Positions 57,334 through 64,000 of a stretch of 64,000 bases of DNA are shown here, piece after piece. The stretch's first letter is position 1. Each line of letters begins with the position of its first letter. Source of the DNA: Frigoriglobus tundricola (GTDB lineage: Bacteria > Planctomycetota > Planctomycetia > Gemmatales > Gemmataceae). The translations under genes were made by a program, and so were the position numbers. The stretch spans positions 1,302,001 through 1,366,000 of the forward strand of contig NZ_CP053452.2 in NCBI RefSeq assembly GCF_013128195.2. Reading direction: 5' to 3'. The notes below the pieces were generated by a model. The model was given only the letters and a program-made list of their open reading frames with translations, searched no databases and was not told where the DNA came from.

Positions 57334-58911
57334 GTGGTTCCGAACCCCCTCGGTCTCCCCGCCCCGCCATTCGCTTCCCTCCCGCCCACAGCCGCCGACC
57401 CCTGCAGCGAGCTCGATCGCGCCCCGGTGGAGGACAAGTTCCGCGGCCTTTTGGAAGCCGCCCCGGACGCCATCTTCCTGGTCGACGAGGCGGGCCGGAT
57501 CGCGCTGATGAACACCCAGGCGGAACGCATGTTCGGGTACGCCCGCGGCGACCTCATGGGGCACCCGATCGAAGTTCTCGTGCCCGAACGGTTCCGCGGG
57601 CACCACCCGGCCCACCGTTCGGGCTACGCGCGCGAGCCGCGGGTGCGGGCCATGGGCGAGGGGCAGGAGCTCTACGGGCTCCGCAAAGACGGGACGGAGT
57701 TCCCCGTCGAGATCAGCCTCAGCCCGCTCGCGACCGGCGCCGAACGGTACACCATCAGCGCGGTCCGCGACGTGACGCAGCGCAAGGAGGCCGAGGACGC
57801 GATCCGGTTCGGTCAGGAGCGGTTCCGCGTGCTAGTAGAGGGGGTGAAGGACTACGCCATTTATCTGCTCGACCCCGCGGGGCACGTCCTCAGTTGGAAC
57901 GTCGGCGCCGAGCGGATCAAGGGGTACCCGGCCGAGGAGATCGTGGGCCGGCACGTCTCGGTGTTCTACCCCCGGGACGCCGTCGACCGGGGCTGGCCGG
58001 CCGAGGAACTGCGGCGGGCGGCGGCCGAGGGGCGGTTCGAGGACGAAGGGTGGCGCGTGCGCAAGGACGGCTCCTTATTTTGGGCCAACGTGGTCATCAC
58101 CAGCGTGTTCGACGCGGCGGGGCGGCTCCAGGGCTTCGCCAAGGTGACCCGCGACCTCACCGAGCGCAAGCGGCACGAACAGGCGCTCCAGGAGAAGAAC
58201 GTCGAACTCGAAAAGGCCAACCGGGCGAAGGACCACTTTCTCGCCACCATGAGCCACGAGCTGCGGACGCCCCTGAACGCCATCATCGGCTTCACCGGGA
58301 CGCTCCTGATGCGCCTCCCCGGGCCGCTCACGGTGGACCAGGAGAAGCAGCTCCGCACGGTCCAGACCAGTGCCCGGCACCTGCTCTCCCTCATCAACGA
58401 CCTGCTCGACCTGGCCAAGATCGAGTCCGGGAAGGTGGAACTGCGCTCCGACCCCCTGGTCGCTCAGCACGTGGTTCAGGAAGTCGTCACGGCCCTGCGC
58501 CCGCTGGCCGAGGCGAAGGGGCTCCGGTTCGAGGCGCCGCCCGCGGGCGACGTCGTCGTGCGCGCCGACCGGCGGGCGCTGAGCCAGATCCTCATCAACC
58601 TGATCAACAACGCGATCAAGTTCACGGAAACCGGTACGGTCGCGCTGGACGTGGTCCGGCGCGACGATGCCGGGCGGGCGGCGGTCGCGTTCGTCGTGTC
58701 GGACACCGGGGCCGGTATCCGCCCCGAGGACCAGCCGCGCCTGTTCCAGGCGTTCACCCAGATCGACGCGCCCGAGACGCGCAAGCAGGAGGGGACCGGG
58801 CTGGGGCTGCACCTCAGCGCCAAACTGGCCGAGCTGCTCGGGGGGCGGATCACGGTCGAGAGCGAGTTCGGCCGAGGCAGCACGTTTACGCTCGTACTGG
58901 TCGGAGGGTGA
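57334..58911 (+). CDS. PAS-PAS sensor histidine kinase
   Basis: A 525-residue soluble kinase. PAS 1 at ~34-155 (FRGLLEAAPDAIFLVDEAGR), PAS 2 at ~165-285 (FRVLVEGVKDYAIYLLDPAG), HisKA with FLATMSHELRTPLNAIIGFT (phospho-acceptor His308), and an HATPase domain with LINLINNAIKFTETG, SDTGAGIRPEDQPRLFQAFT and GTGLGLHLSAKLAELLGGRI. It has no membrane segment, so it senses an intracellular signal. GTG 57334 is chosen because CGGAGGTGTGAA lies just before it. The next gene, a double receiver protein, begins five bases after its stop, so they form one operon and probably a phosphorelay. Confidence 0.9.
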   Translation: MVPNPLGLPAPPFASLPPTAADPCSELDRAPVEDKFRGLLEAAPDAIFLVDEAGRIALMNTQAERMFGYARGDLMGHPIEVLVPERFRGHHPAHRSGYAREPRVRAMGEGQELYGLRKDGTEFPVEISLSPLATGAERYTISAVRDVTQRKEAEDAIRFGQERFRVLVEGVKDYAIYLLDPAGHVLSWNVGAERIKGYPAEEIVGRHVSVFYPRDAVDRGWPAEELRRAAAEGRFEDEGWRVRKDGSLFWANVVITSVFDAAGRLQGFAKVTRDLTERKRHEQALQEKNVELEKANRAKDHFLATMSHELRTPLNAIIGFTGTLLMRLPGPLTVDQEKQLRTVQTSARHLLSLINDLLDLAKIESGKVELRSDPLVAQHVVQEVVTALRPLAEAKGLRFEAPPAGDVVVRADRRALSQILINLINNAIKFTETGTVALDVVRRDDAGRAAVAFVVSDTGAGIRPEDQPRLFQAFTQIDAPETRKQEGTGLGLHLSAKLAELLGGRITVESEFGRGSTFTLVLVGG

Positions 58912-58915
58912 ACCG

Positions 58916-59726
58916 GTGCCCGCGCACATACTGATCATCGAGGACAACCGGGCCAACCTGGAGTTGATGAGCTACCTTTTGGGAGCGTTCGGCTACGACC
59001 CGCACACCGCCGGGGACGGCGCCACGGGGGTCGAGATCGCGCGCGAGCGCCCGTTCGATCTGATCGTCTGCGACATCCACATGCCCGGAGTAGATGGGTA
59101 CGAGGTGGCCCGCCGGCTCAAAGCCGATCCGGTCCTCCGGGCGGTCCCGCTCGTGGCGGTCACCGCCCTGGCGATGGTCGGCGACCGGGACCGGGTGCTG
59201 GCCGCGGGGTTCGACGGCTACATCGCCAAGCCGATCGACCCCGAGACGTTCGTGGTCCGCGTCGAGGAGTACCTGCGGCACGAGCACCGCACGGCCGCGG
59301 CCCACGCCCGGGCCGCACCGGCGGCCGCGAACAAACCCACGAACGGGCTAACGATATTGGTTGTTGACAACCTGAGCGTCAACCGCGACCTCGCCTGTTC
59401 GATCCTGGAGCCGCACGGGTACCGGGTCCTCACCGCCGACGGGGTGGACCAGGGGCTCGCCGTCGCGCGGGGGCACGCGTGCGATTTGATCCTGTCCGAT
59501 GTGTGCATGACCGGCGAATCGGGGTACGATTTTATTCGGGCCGTGAAAGCCGACGGCCGCCTCGCGGCGATCCCCTTCGTGTTCATTACCTCGACCATGC
59601 TGGAGGAGAACGACCGCGTCACCGGACTGTGCCTCGGGGCGGCCCGTTTCCTCTGCCGCCCCATCGAGCCGGACGCCCTCCTGGCCGAACTCGAAGCCTG
59701 CCTCCGCGCCGCGGGGAGACTCGCCC

Positions 59727-59749
<23 letters not shown>
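58916..59749 (+). CDS. Double-receiver response regulator
   Basis: A 277-residue protein with two CheY-like receiver domains and no output domain. Receiver 1 (~1-125): ILIIEDNRANLELMSYLLGA, DLIVCDIHMPGVDGYEVARR (phospho-Asp in CDIHMP), KPID. Receiver 2 (~140-270): ILVVDNLSVNRDLACSILEP, DLILSDVCMTGESGYDFIRA, with DN instead of the usual DD acidic pair, and CRPIEPD in place of the conserved Lys-Pro, so it may be less active. GTG start at 58916 after GGAGGGTGAACCG. Its 3' end overlaps the next gene by 23 bases, implying coupling. Confidence 0.88.
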
Positions 59750-63506
<3,757 letters not shown>

Positions 63507-63521
63507 GCGGCCGGGGCGGGG

Positions 63522-63881
63522 CTACGCCTTGGCCCCGTCGGCGAGTTTGAGGAACTCGGGATAGTGCCGCAGGAGCCGCCGCTGTTCGGCCAGCATCCGG
63601 CCCAACAGGACCCCGCGGAGGAGCCGGACGGCGACGCGCGACCAGACGGTGCGGACGACCACGCCATCGACCGGCGCCTCGGTCCCGTCCTCGAACCGCA
63701 GTTTCCCGGCCACGCGCTCGCCCGGCGCCAGTGTGTGGTTCTCGTGTGTGAACTGCATGCCGCGTTCGGACAACTCGACCACGGGTAGCGTGGCGCCGCC
63801 CGTAACGAACAGCGGCCCGCCGCCGGGCGGGTACGGGAGCCGGAAGTGCCTCCGGCGGTTCACGTGATCGTGTTCGTCCAC
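63522..63881 (-). CDS. PilZ-domain protein
   Basis: A ~119-residue protein. The PilZ c-di-GMP-binding pattern is partly visible: RRRHFRLPY (RxxxR motif), then VVELSERGMQF in place of the D/NxSxxG motif (the first residue is Glu, so binding may be weak), and VVVRTVWSRVAVRLLRG. The C-terminal helix MLAEQRRLLRHYPEFLKLAD is extra. Start GTG at 63881 is preferred because GGAGAGGGTGGC lies just before; GTG 63863 is possible. It is convergent with the hybrid kinase gene, 15 bases apart. Confidence 0.75.
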   Translation of the reverse strand: MDEHDHVNRRRHFRLPYPPGGGPLFVTGGATLPVVELSERGMQFTHENHTLAPGERVAGKLRFEDGTEAPVDGVVVRTVWSRVAVRLLRGVLLGRMLAEQRRLLRHYPEFLKLADGAKA

Positions 63882-63945
63882 GCCACCCTCTCCGGTTACC
63901 GGTCCGCCGAGCGCACGGGAAAAGTCACAGGTCACCGGGGCGCGA

Positions 63946-63991
63946 GGCGTCAAGTCGAAACCAAACCCACTGCGGTCTTGGACTCGATGCC
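63946..63991. repeat. Inverted repeat, AAGTCGCAAGTCGTAAAG family, short copy 3
   Basis: GGCGTCAAGTCGAAACC at left and GGTCTTGGACTCGATGCC at right pair with a few mismatches. It resembles the elements at 8229 and 42691 but is shorter. The window ends just after. Confidence 0.5.
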
Positions 63992-64000
63992 ATGCGCCCT

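Overview
The window looks like chromosomal DNA of a Gemmata-like planctomycete (family Gemmataceae). The evidence is very high GC, leucine-rich-repeat and WD40 paralogues, three membrane-anchored Ser/Thr kinases, a PVC-type propeller/HEAT/cytochrome protein, and many palindromic intergenic repeats. No rRNA, tRNA, CRISPR array, integrase or intact insertion sequence was found.

Layout. 1-5.6 kb: small + strand genes (two LRR proteins, a zinc-ribbon protein, a beta-propeller protein, unknowns); five of them are preceded by copies of one ~95 bp leader repeat. 6-15 kb: a TIGR00300-type ornithine cyclodeaminase coupled to an Rpn-like nuclease, a Thg1-like polymerase, small membrane proteins, three tandem WD40 genes plus a wrecked fourth, and an arginine dihydrolase/DDAH-type amidinotransferase-fold enzyme. 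With the cyclodeaminase, the last could convert arginine to ornithine to proline. 15-26 kb: a zinc-ribbon membrane protein with an NAD(P)H-hydrate dehydratase, then a minus-strand trehalose module, glgX-treY-treZ-trehalase. treY carries an in-frame palindromic insertion and two apparent frameshifts. 26-36 kb: membrane and DUF4241-type proteins and two receptor-like kinases, one fused to an SGNH (sialate O-acetylesterase-like) domain. 36.8-42.6 kb: a compact RiPP locus of the TOMM class: JmjC-type cupin, NHLP-leader precursor with a six-cysteine core, fused leader-binding/YcaO cyclodehydratase, and SagB-type dehydrogenase. 42.8-50.7 kb: secreted proteins, the giant PVC cytochrome protein, a third kinase. 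50.9-52.1 kb: rplM-rpsI with a clear terminator; rpsI has a large insertion. 52.5-64 kb: a polytopic membrane protein, a TlpA-like thioredoxin, a frameshifted MFS transporter, a three-gene phosphorelay cluster and a PilZ protein.

The best candidate for a new system is the RiPP locus (about 36.8-42.6 kb). Many otherwise normal genes carry single-base frameshifts in GC-rich runs (treY, glgX 3' end, a membrane protein at 26.5 kb, kinase at 48.3 kb, MFS, hybrid kinase). Assembly error is at least as likely as real decay, so these calls need read-level checking.
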